A DNA stretch of 16,403 bases from Chlorobiota bacterium (lineage in GTDB: Bacteria; Bacteroidota; Bacteroidia; Bacteroidales; JAADGE01): contig JAUVIG010000036.1 in assembly GCA_030592825.1 (NCBI GenBank), positions 1-16,403 on the forward strand. Reading direction: 5' to 3'. Below the pieces are notes generated by a model that was not told the origin of the DNA, ran no database searches, and saw only the letters and a program-made list of their open reading frames with translations. Each line of letters starts with the position of its first letter. The stretch's first letter is position 1. The translations under genes were made by a program, and so were the position numbers. Positions 1 to 5,798 of this stretch are shown here, piece by piece.

Positions 1-94
1 GCTTATAATCAGTTAATTAACAAATTAACACCGACACTAAAACACTTCAAACTTTCACCCTGCCCGCATTTAAATCCCCGGCAAGCATAAAATT

Positions 95-131
95 AAAAAA
101 CCGGCATAGTTCTTTAATTTAACTACACCGG
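95..131 (-). terminator. intrinsic terminator after the T9SS-cargo gene
   Basis: Read on the minus strand, CCGGTGTAGTT (131-121) pairs with AACTATGCCGG (111-101) as an 11-bp stem, continuous if G-U wobbles are allowed, around a 9-nt loop. A run of six T (100-95) follows. It starts 28 nt past the stop of the gene ending at 159 and is oriented to end that transcript. The wobbles form cleanly only in minus-strand RNA, which supports the direction. Confidence 0.75.
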
Positions 132-153
132 ATTTTTTGTTTTGTTTATTTTT
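117..153. repeat. 37-bp direct repeat, copy A
   Basis: This stretch is identical to 1941-1977. It lies 5 nt beyond the stop codon of the T9SS-cargo gene and contains one arm of its terminator (121-131). The partner copy lies 21 nt upstream of the same gene's start codon, so the two copies bracket the gene. Confidence 0.85.
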
Positions 154-158
154 ATGGA

Positions 159-1919
159 TTATTTTAAAAGTAACATCCGTTTTGTTTGGGAAAAATCTTT
201 TACTGTTTTTATCTTATAGAAATAAATACCGGAACCAACAGGCTGATTATTTTCATCTGTGCCATCCCACACCACCAAATGCTCGCCTGCCGGTTGATTT
301 TCATTCACTAATGTTTGTATTTCATGTCCTGTTATATCATAAACCTTTAAAACAACCTTTCCTGATACTGACAGGCGGTAAGCAATTACAGTTGATCCGG
401 AAAACGGATTGGGATAATTGCTCAATTGAAAATCGAAAACTGAAGATTGGAGATCATCAATCCCAACCCCGGGATGTTCAAACCGGTAATAATCTATTCC
501 CGTATTACCATCAATATCCGAACCTGATACCCTGACATCATAAATCCCGGGTTCAGGCAGAGTAAATGTTCCTTCCCAATTAGTTCCGCTGCCTGTCATC
601 TCCACAAAAAGAACGGAATCATTCGGACATTCTATCCTTAATAAAGGAGCAGAATTACGTTTCCTGTAACAAAAAGATTTGGGAGTATTTAACCCATAAT
701 CACCCTTTTCATAAATGGTATGAATGTTTTCATAACCATCAACAATGCACTTAGGATACCTGACATTTGTTGCAGGTTCAAACACTTCTTCCTGGATTAA
801 AGTTAATTCATCATCTGTTAAAGAAGCTCCGTCAGCATCAAGATTACCATTGATTTTTGTGTATTGAGCCACCCCTTGATTCTGACCGCCTTTTGCCCAT
901 GTAATATGAAGATGGTTTTGTTCATCAACATTTATCCGCGGACACCAAACCTGGTTACCGGCTTGTGTTAAATGACTTTCATTAATTGCGACTGTTCCGT
1001 CGGGTCGTAATTTCATATAAGCAAGAAGATTGCAACCTCCGGAATAGCGTTGCCAGACAATATGAACATTGTCATTGCCGTCGCAACAGATATCCGGTTT
1101 GTTCATTTGGTCGTCTGCATTGAAGCAAACAGAAATAGGGGCAGACCAGGTATCACCGCTGTCATCAGAATAAGCATAAGTTATATCGTGCATATCATCT
1201 GACCAGACAATGTAAATTTTATTATTGCTGTCTATTGCCGGTCTGATCCCGAAAGCCCAAGCATTAATACCTGTTATGATCGGTTCGTTAGTGATAAGAA
1301 CAGTTCCGTCAGCATCTGTCTTTGTAAAATAAACAGTACCCCATTTGCCTGCCCATGTGCTGAAAAGATAAGTTATATTATTGTTGTCGGTAGCACCTTC
1401 GGTATCAATAGTCGGTTGTCCGAGATAAATATTCTCGTCAGGGTTATTAATGATCAGCGGATTTCCACCGGCACCATTCCAATTATTGAATTCTTCTTCA
1501 ATTTCTCCGTTATTGTGTAATTTGAACATATCGAAATTATTGTTCGGATTTGATTGTTCATCCAGTTTAACTGCTGCATACAAATTGTTTTGAGGATCTT
1601 TTTCCAGCCGGGTATTAAGGCTCCAGTTATCGAAATTTGCAACAGACCAAATAGGTTTTTCGTTTACCCAGCCGGTATAAAGATCTTCATCTGAAACGAT
1701 ATGGATCGTGATATTTCCATTTTCCGTATGAGTAATTTCAAAGGTTGGTGGAATTAAATCCCATGTTGAACTCAATCCTGCAGGAACTTTTTCGATAACT
1801 TCAAGCAGGTCGGAATATTCTGCCTGAACATTGATGCTTGGATTGAGCGATTGACTAAAACTTTGTGCCGTAAGTAAAACACAAAAGATAATTGCATAGA
1901 TTTTGATTTGCTTTTTCAT
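159..1919 (-). CDS. secreted Asp-box/beta-propeller-like protein with T9SS C-terminal sorting domain
   Basis: Predicted extracellular or cell-surface protein of 586 aa exported by Sec and then the type IX secretion system. Residues 1-23 are a signal peptide (KK, hydrophobic core, likely cleavage near SFSQ). Residues 60-420 contain recurring short strands of the type N-x-[IL]-[HY]-x-x-[WY] (for example NKIYIVW at 233, NVHIVWQ at 284, HLHITW at 336, NIHTIY at 398). One canonical Asp box, SDDSGDTW, sits at 251-258. Together these suggest a sialidase/BNR-type beta-propeller. Residues 501-586 form the sorting domain: YPNPF at 502-506, a FlgD-like Ig fold with KVYDITG and WDGTDENNQPVGSGIYFYK, and a basic C-terminus ending MLLLK. 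The start is chosen because it gives the signal peptide. No catalytic sialidase arginine triad was recognised, so ligand and activity are unknown. The gene stands alone, with a terminator at 95-131, and is exactly flanked by 37-bp direct repeats. Confidence 0.85.
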   Translation of the reverse strand: MKKQIKIYAIIFCVLLTAQSFSQSLNPSINVQAEYSDLLEVIEKVPAGLSSTWDLIPPTFEITHTENGNITIHIVSDEDLYTGWVNEKPIWSVANFDNWSLNTRLEKDPQNNLYAAVKLDEQSNPNNNFDMFKLHNNGEIEEEFNNWNGAGGNPLIINNPDENIYLGQPTIDTEGATDNNNITYLFSTWAGKWGTVYFTKTDADGTVLITNEPIITGINAWAFGIRPAIDSNNKIYIVWSDDMHDITYAYSDDSGDTWSAPISVCFNADDQMNKPDICCDGNDNVHIVWQRYSGGCNLLAYMKLRPDGTVAINESHLTQAGNQVWCPRINVDEQNHLHITWAKGGQNQGVAQYTKINGNLDADGASLTDDELTLIQEEVFEPATNVRYPKCIVDGYENIHTIYEKGDYGLNTPKSFCYRKRNSAPLLRIECPNDSVLFVEMTGSGTNWEGTFTLPEPGIYDVRVSGSDIDGNTGIDYYRFEHPGVGIDDLQSSVFDFQLSNYPNPFSGSTVIAYRLSVSGKVVLKVYDITGHEIQTLVNENQPAGEHLVVWDGTDENNQPVGSGIYFYKIKTVKDFSQTKRMLLLK

Positions 1920-1940
1920 TTTTAACGAATTTTAATAAAT

Positions 1941-1977
1941 ATTTAACTACACCGGATTTTTTGTTTTGTTTATTTTT
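1941..1977. repeat. 37-bp direct repeat, copy B
   Basis: Identical to 117-153. Here the terminator arm (AACTACACCGG at 1945-1955) has no complementary partner, so this copy is not a functional hairpin. It looks like a displaced fragment of a gene 3' flank. Confidence 0.85.
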
Positions 1978-1998
1978 TTAAACCACGTTTAATAAGAA

Positions 1999-2023
1999 GA
2001 CGTAGGCACAGCCTACGCCCAAC
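1999..2023. repeat. palindromic intergenic unit, copy 1
   Basis: The core CGTAGGCACAGCCTACG (2001-2017) is a 7-bp perfect inverted repeat with a 3-nt loop, followed by CCCAAC. The block recurs at 2309-2333 with one base change. Homology between the copies extends left to an ACCGGATTT motif (from 1951 and from 2274), so the repeating unit is about 60-73 bp long. Confidence 0.8.
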
Positions 2024-2167
2024 AGGGCAAAAAACGACAGAAAATAAATCACAAAAATTATTTTTATCCTTGTTTACCATTCCGATTATAATCGTAACTG
2101 GCTCTACGGTGGTGTTTTGTATGTCCGTAAAGTAAAATCTGCCGGATTTCAAGTTTTTTTACTCTTA

Positions 2168-2232
2168 ACCCCTAAAAGAAAAACGCTGAAGTTAAGCAGA
2201 TTGCAAAAGTCCCCTTTAGGGGATTTAGGGGT
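2168..2232. repeat. inverted repeat of the CCCCTAAA type
   Basis: ACCCCTAAA (2168-2176) is complementary to TTTAGGGGT (2224-2232), enclosing 47 nt. A second small palindrome, CCCCTTTAGGGG, lies inside at 2211-2222. The arrangement resembles short, non-coding intergenic inverted-repeat elements that I recall as common in Bacteroidota genomes. The family is not identified. Confidence 0.6.
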
Positions 2233-2240
2233 AAACCTTT

Positions 2241-2278
2241 AAAAACCCGGCACAGTTTTAAATATTTTACTATACCGG
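2241..2278 (-). terminator. intrinsic terminator after the dockerin lipoprotein gene
   Basis: On the minus strand CCGGTATAGT (2278-2269) pairs with ACTGTGCCGG (2256-2247) as a 10-bp stem with two G-U wobbles and a 12-nt loop. GTTTTT follows. It begins about 97 nt past the stop of the gene ending at 2376. The stem is clearly related in sequence to the terminator at 95-131. Confidence 0.65.
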
Positions 2279-2308
2279 ATTTATTATTTCAAATAACGTT
2301 TAAATAAG

Positions 2309-2333
2309 GACGTAGGCACAGCCTATGCCCAAC
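2309..2333. repeat. palindromic intergenic unit, copy 2
   Basis: Second copy of the unit at 1999-2023, with one C-to-T change (GCCTATGCCC against GCCTACGCCC) that turns one stem pair into a G-U/A-C mismatch. It lies 43 nt past the stop codon of the dockerin gene. Confidence 0.8.
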
Positions 2334-2375
2334 TGGTACTATGCCAACTTGGCTTTCTGTTATTATCAATATTTA

Positions 2376-3215
2376 TTAATTTATTTGAATCCATATTTCT
2401 GCAGCTTTACCCAAAATCATTAACTCTATTTGTGTCACATCCTGCATGTTGACTTTACCATCGTTAGTTGCATCCGATAATTCTGTTTCATCACGGTATT
2501 CTAATATGATCAGTTCTGTGTAGGTCACATCCTGCATGTTAATTATATCATCCTCGTTCGAATTACCGTATACGGGCAAGGTATAGGATGATTTATCGTC
2601 ATCTAAACCCAAACCTTCCACTATAGCCTGCTGAACTTCGCCCCAATCGTAAACACCGTCAAATGTTATACACACGTTTGTTTGAATTCCATGCAAAAAC
2701 AATATTTGTATAAAGTTCTTCACGCTCGTATGGAGATTAAGCAATTGCGCATTACCACTCGGTGCAGTTGTTGACGGAGTTCCAACAAGCAGACCCATAG
2801 AACTCCAAAACATACCCCAAACTTCCATACCTACTAGTATCTGCGATGCTGTTATAATACCGCCAAGATTTTTCAGATGTGTGAGTGTAAACGCCATGTT
2901 TGCTGATATGGTTCTTCCATTCATCCATTCTTCCACAACAACCTCTAGGTCCAATACATATCCATTTCCAGAACAAAATACTTCATTGTTCAAGTCATTC
3001 CAATGCTCTATAACCGCATTAATTTCACCTTGATTGTTATTGGAATCACGCCAAGTAGCACTTGCAGGGTCAAAACCACTTTTTGTATAATCTTCGGCAA
3101 TTGCCTGTTCTTCAGTTTGCACCGGTTGTAATTTCTCTTTGTTGCAGCCAAACTGCAACGGCAATATTAATAAAATTAATACTGCACTAATTAAGATGTT
3201 AATTTTTCTTTTCAT
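2376..3215 (-). CDS. putative lipoprotein with C-terminal two-repeat dockerin module
   Basis: A 279-aa exported protein. Residues 1-24 look like a lipoprotein signal (MKRK, hydrophobic core, FGC with C24 as the candidate lipidated cysteine), although the lipobox is not textbook. Residues 40-210 match no family I recognise. Residues 216-270 form a dockerin-like module with two F-hand calcium loops of spacing D/N-x-N/T-x-D-x3-N-x2-D: one at 218-229 (N218, N220, D222, N226, D229) and one at 248-259 (D248, T250, D252, N256, D259). Each loop is followed by a helix of the ELIIL/ELMIL type. Dockerins bind cohesin partners; no cohesin is encoded here. The start is fixed by the signal peptide and by a strong Shine-Dalgarno 9 nt upstream, which is unusual for this window. 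The dockerin phrase NMQDVT-x-x-ELxIL resembles modules I recall from methanogen-related archaea, so transfer is possible. The dockerin call is good; function is unknown. Confidence 0.75.
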   Translation of the reverse strand: MKRKINILISAVLILLILPLQFGCNKEKLQPVQTEEQAIAEDYTKSGFDPASATWRDSNNNQGEINAVIEHWNDLNNEVFCSGNGYVLDLEVVVEEWMNGRTISANMAFTLTHLKNLGGIITASQILVGMEVWGMFWSSMGLLVGTPSTTAPSGNAQLLNLHTSVKNFIQILFLHGIQTNVCITFDGVYDWGEVQQAIVEGLGLDDDKSSYTLPVYGNSNEDDIINMQDVTYTELIILEYRDETELSDATNDGKVNMQDVTQIELMILGKAAEIWIQIN

Positions 3216-3224
3216 AACTTTGTT

Positions 3225-3230
3225 CTCCTT
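3225..3230 (-). promoter_or_regulatory. strong Shine-Dalgarno (AAGGAG) of the dockerin gene
   Basis: The minus strand reads AAGGAG, then nine bases, then ATG at 3215. No other gene start I inspected in this window has a comparable motif, and Bacteroidota usually initiate without one. It fixes the start codon and sets this gene apart. Confidence 0.7.
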
Positions 3231-3344
3231 TTAATTTAGTTAAAAAATATAATTATGGTTTTTTTACCTGATAACATTATAATTTAAATCATGACATTTA
3301 TCATTGTAAATAAAACTTGTTTTTATTTGAAAGAAAAATTAAAG

Positions 3345-3370
3345 TTGTCCGAATTGTACAATTCGGACAA
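3345..3370. promoter_or_regulatory. 26-bp perfect palindrome (candidate operator or terminator)
   Basis: The half-site TTGTCCGAATTGT (3345-3357) is followed directly by its exact reverse complement (3358-3370). On the minus strand it lies about 103 nt past the stop of the TPR/AraC regulator and is followed by CTTTAATTTTTC, so an RNA hairpin acting as a terminator is possible, though the T-run is poor. A perfect dyad with no spacer could equally be a binding site for a dimeric regulator. It is 130 bp upstream of the dockerin gene. Confidence 0.5.
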
Positions 3371-3472
3371 CAAAATACAGCATGTAATAAATTGTATATC
3401 AGCAGCATACGCCTTTTAAATGCGAAATGTTTTTGTGGGTCGGATTTAGGCTTTTTAAATCTTTGAAAAAGT

Positions 3473-5077
3473 TTACAAGCCGTTAATGTTATCTTTAAAT
3501 TTTGACGGGGTAATACCTGCATATTTTTTAAAAGCAAGGTAAAAGCTTGATCTTGTTTTAAAACCGGCTTCTTCCCCGATTGCCTCAATAGATAATATCC
3601 TGTTTTTTATTGAATCGGATAATAAAAACATGGCTTCTTTTACTCTGTATTCGTTTATAAAATCGGAATAATTTTTCCCGAATTCATTTTTTATTACCCA
3701 AGAAAGATAATTTCTGTTCGTAGATAATTTTTTCGAAAGTTTGTTAATTGTCAAGTCATGTTGTGTAAAAATTTTGTCGGTATCAAACATATTTTCCAAT
3801 TTTCCCAATATTTTTTCTTTTTCATCATCGCTAACAATACTTTGACCGTTTTTATCACGAAAAAAATTTTTTCCTTTAAAAATTTTTAGTTCTTTTTCTT
3901 TTGACAACAGATCAAGGTTTTTAGAAACAAGAAATTTATATGCCGTGTTTTTTTTCCTGTATTGAATAAGTATTATTGCAATTGCTGCACATGTAAGAAT
4001 TAATACTGTGATATATATTATATGAGTTTTTTTATGATGCTTAATTTTTATGGTTTTTATATTATTTTCGTATTTTAGTGTTTGTATTTGTTTATCTTTT
4101 TTCTCTGTTTCATACTTGTTTTTCATATCTGAAATTTGCTTGTGTGTTTTTAAACTGAAAACAGAATCTTTTAAAGCAGTATATTGTTTGTAATATTCAA
4201 AAGCTTTTTTGTAATTACCCATTGCTGAATAGCTTTCTGAATATAATTCATAACTGTCTATAATAATATCTTTTGTATTTAGAGATTCCGCTATTTCAAG
4301 GCTTTTACCAAAATACAATAATGCTTTATTGAACTTACCGAGTTTGTTGTATAGCTCTCCAATATTATTTAACGAATATGCAATTCCTCTTTTATTCTTG
4401 ATCTCTTCTTTAATTTTTAATGATTTTTGATAATATTCCAAAGCATCTTCATAATTGTTTAATTCTTTATAAGTATCTCCGATATTATTTAGCGAATATG
4501 CGATTCCTCTTTTATCCTTGATTTCTTCTTTTATTTTTAATGATTTTTGATAATATTCCAAAGCATCTTCATAATTGCTTAATTCTTTATAAATATTTCC
4601 TATATTATTTAACGAATATGCAATTCCTTTCTTATCCTTGATTTCTTCCAGTATTTTTAGTGATTTTTGATAATATTCCAGAGCATCATCATAATTGTTT
4701 AATTTTTTATATACTACTCCAATATTAATAAACGAATATGCAATTCCTTTCTTATCCTTGAATTCTTCAATTATTTTTAATGATTTTTGATAATATTCCA
4801 AAGCTTCTTCTTTCCTGTTATTTTGCTTTTTAGCGAGTTGCAGTGCAAGCATTGCATTTTTTTTTGCCTTTTGCGGGAAGTTGGGTAAATATGCTTTTGC
4901 GAGTTCATTCAAAAGTTTTGCCTTTTCGTTTTTATTCGCGGTTTTTAACAGGTTTTTGAGGCTGTCGGCAGTGTTACTGTTTTGTGCAAAGCTTGCCGTG
5001 TATGTAACCATAAAAATTATTATTATTAATGCCTGCCTGCCGGTGAGGCAGGCTTTTTTTCTGCGATTTTGGTTCAT
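3473..5077 (-). CDS. membrane-bound TPR protein with C-terminal AraC-type DNA-binding domain
   Basis: Likely a transcription regulator that senses through TPRs on the outer side of the inner membrane and binds DNA in the cytoplasm. With the start at 5077 it has 534 aa. It has a signal-like N-terminus (1-32, ending TASFAQ) and TPR units of 40 residues at 91-130, 131-170, 171-210 and 211-250. Diverged units follow to about 300, then a charged, probably coiled-coil stretch (308-350) and one membrane segment (352-372). The AraC helix-turn-helix pair is at 434-530 (LSKKLSTNRNYLSWVIKNEF, then IGEEAGFKTRSSFYLAFKKY, GITPSKF). The frame stays open to 5365, but the extra 96 residues are encoded largely by a MITE-like element and add no signal peptide, so the internal ATG is preferred. 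This architecture is common in Bacteroidota. Its target is unknown; the neighbouring exported proteins are possible but unproven targets. Confidence 0.85.
   Translation of the reverse strand: MNQNRRKKACLTGRQALIIIIFMVTYTASFAQNSNTADSLKNLLKTANKNEKAKLLNELAKAYLPNFPQKAKKNAMLALQLAKKQNNRKEEALEYYQKSLKIIEEFKDKKGIAYSFINIGVVYKKLNNYDDALEYYQKSLKILEEIKDKKGIAYSLNNIGNIYKELSNYEDALEYYQKSLKIKEEIKDKRGIAYSLNNIGDTYKELNNYEDALEYYQKSLKIKEEIKNKRGIAYSLNNIGELYNKLGKFNKALLYFGKSLEIAESLNTKDIIIDSYELYSESYSAMGNYKKAFEYYKQYTALKDSVFSLKTHKQISDMKNKYETEKKDKQIQTLKYENNIKTIKIKHHKKTHIIYITVLILTCAAIAIILIQYRKKNTAYKFLVSKNLDLLSKEKELKIFKGKNFFRDKNGQSIVSDDEKEKILGKLENMFDTDKIFTQHDLTINKLSKKLSTNRNYLSWVIKNEFGKNYSDFINEYRVKEAMFLLSDSIKNRILSIEAIGEEAGFKTRSSFYLAFKKYAGITPSKFKDNINGL
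4328..4807. repeat. four tandem 120-bp TPR-coding units
   Basis: The DNA repeats with an exact 120-bp period; for example TGATTTTTGATAATATTCCA recurs four times at 120-bp steps. Each period encodes one 40-residue TPR (ALEYYQKSLKI and GIAYS, with only a few changes). The near identity at DNA level indicates recent unit duplication or gene conversion, and unit number may vary between strains. Confidence 0.9.
5031..5053. repeat. GCCTGCC palindromic element inside signal-peptide codons
   Basis: On the plus strand GCCTGCC (5035-5041), loop GGTGA and GGCAGGC (5047-5053) form a 7-bp stem, with an extra GCCT at 5031-5034 and a T-run directly after (5054-5060). It is much more GC-rich than its surroundings. 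On the minus strand it encodes ACLTGRQA in the N-terminal region of the TPR/AraC protein. I recall similar GCCTGCC repeats scattered in Bacteroidota genomes. Confidence 0.75.
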
Positions 5078-5189
5078 ATGAAAAGGGTTTTTACGGGTTT
5101 TGAATGTCTGTTTTAAAATTATAAAAAAAACATGAATAATACTAATTTTTTTCAAAATATAGTCTTTATTTTCATACAGATAAATATAA

Positions 5190-5357
5190 CAGCAGCCACG
5201 GGCTTCAGAGATTGTGTGAAAATGGTGATAAAAGTTAATATCAACCCGCGACTTCAGTAGTGGGAGTGTGGATAGTAAGCAAGACAACATTGACCGTTTT
5301 AACGGTTTTGAACTTGCAAGTATTTTTTCACACAGTCTTTGAAGCCCCCGGCTGCTG
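5190..5357. mobile_element. MITE-like element with 33-bp terminal inverted repeats
   Basis: The ends 5190-5222 (CAGCAGCC...TGTGTGAAAA) and 5325-5357 are inverted repeats matching at 29 of 33 positions. Between them are a hairpin, CCCGCGAC-TTCA-GTAGTGGG (5245-5264, one mismatch and one wobble), and an ACCGTT-TT-AACGGT palindrome (5293-5306). No transposase is encoded. ATA directly abuts both ends (5187-5189, 5358-5360) and could be a 3-bp target duplication, but that is weak. It lies upstream of the TPR/AraC gene and keeps that reading frame open without belonging to the protein. It could instead be a REP-type palindromic cluster or an IS remnant. Confidence 0.6.
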
Positions 5358-5401
5358 ATACACAATTTATATTTGTTTATAAATTATCAGCTTATAGGAA
5401 T

Positions 5402-5434
5402 AAAAAAAAGAGATGCAAACTTTTGCATCTCTTT
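5402..5434 (-). terminator. intrinsic terminator, strong 13-bp hairpin
   Basis: AAAGAGATGCAAA (5407-5419) and TTTGCATCTCTTT (5422-5434) form a perfect 13-bp stem. On the minus strand it ends in eight T (5409-5402), a classic Rho-independent form. Minus-strand transcripts from the GT4 gene (stop at 5799) would reach it after about 365 nt. Plus-strand use is less likely because the T-run there is short. Confidence 0.7.
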
Positions 5435-5626
5435 GTAATTTCATAATAAGTTTTATTGCAGTCAATTTTTTTGGTGTTGAGATTATATATAAAAGGTTAT
5501 TCAGTTGTTGAAACAAAAGTACCGCAAAAACCCGTACTTACCTAATATTTGAAGCCAGTATTGATGAAAGGATATATATATTTGATGAGATATATAATAT
5601 TTAGGATGAAATTTGAAAAAGGAATT

Positions 5627-5663
5627 TGAAACTTGAAATTTGATATTGAAGTTTCAAGTTTCA
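5627..5663. repeat. inverted repeat, 12-bp arms
   Basis: TGAAACTTGAAA (5627-5638) is exactly complementary to TTTCAAGTTTCA (5652-5663) with a 13-nt loop. It is non-coding and has no T-run, so termination is unlikely. A loosely similar AAGTTTCAAAAG stretch occurs near 12605. Role unknown. Confidence 0.55.
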
Positions 5664-5798
5664 GATTTTACTGTTACGACATAATTATTGAGTTATTGTT
5701 TTCATTGCTGAATTACTTTTAGTGAGGGCTTGCTCCAAAGCATTTCGGGGGCTTTACAGTGAAGTTAGCGTGCAAAAGAACGAGCTTAAACGGGCAAG

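Larger units (their letters stand above)
1920..2375. other. repeat-dense intergenic region
   Basis: This 456-bp gap has no credible gene. In order it contains direct-repeat copy B (1941-1977), a palindromic unit (1999-2023), a CCCCTAAA/TTTAGGGG inverted repeat (2168-2232), a terminator (2241-2278) and a second palindromic unit (2309-2333). A 60-codon minus-strand reading frame at 1970-2152 exists, but its 3' third is made of repeat sequence. No TAnnTTTG box was found close to the T9SS gene start, so its promoter is unassigned. Confidence 0.7.
5078..5798. other. 721-bp intergenic region with MITE-like element and terminator
   Basis: No credible gene. It contains a short AT-rich leader upstream of the TPR/AraC gene, a MITE-like element (5190-5357), an intrinsic terminator (5402-5434) and a GAAACTTGAAA inverted repeat (5627-5663). 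The remainder, 5435-5626 and 5664-5798, shows no coding pattern; the latter includes a GC-richer patch (about 5725-5798) of unknown nature just after the GT4 stop codon. Confidence 0.6.

Noticed and set aside
137..535. 132-codon plus-strand frame opposite the sorting domain
   Set aside because: Shadow of the T9SS-cargo gene; it has no domain and crosses the repeat and terminator.
1970..2152. 60-codon minus-strand reading frame upstream of the T9SS-cargo gene
   Set aside because: Its 3' third is made of the palindromic unit and the 37-bp repeat, it has no recognisable domain, and it ends inside the repeat. Treated as non-coding.
3301..3588. 95-codon minus-strand frame overlapping the 3' end of the TPR/AraC gene
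   Set aside because: It overlaps the AraC domain in another frame and runs through the 26-bp palindrome. No domain seen.
5078..5365. 96-residue N-terminal extension of the TPR/AraC protein
   Set aside because: More than half of it is the MITE-like element, it adds no signal peptide, and a good signal-like N-terminus begins at 5077.
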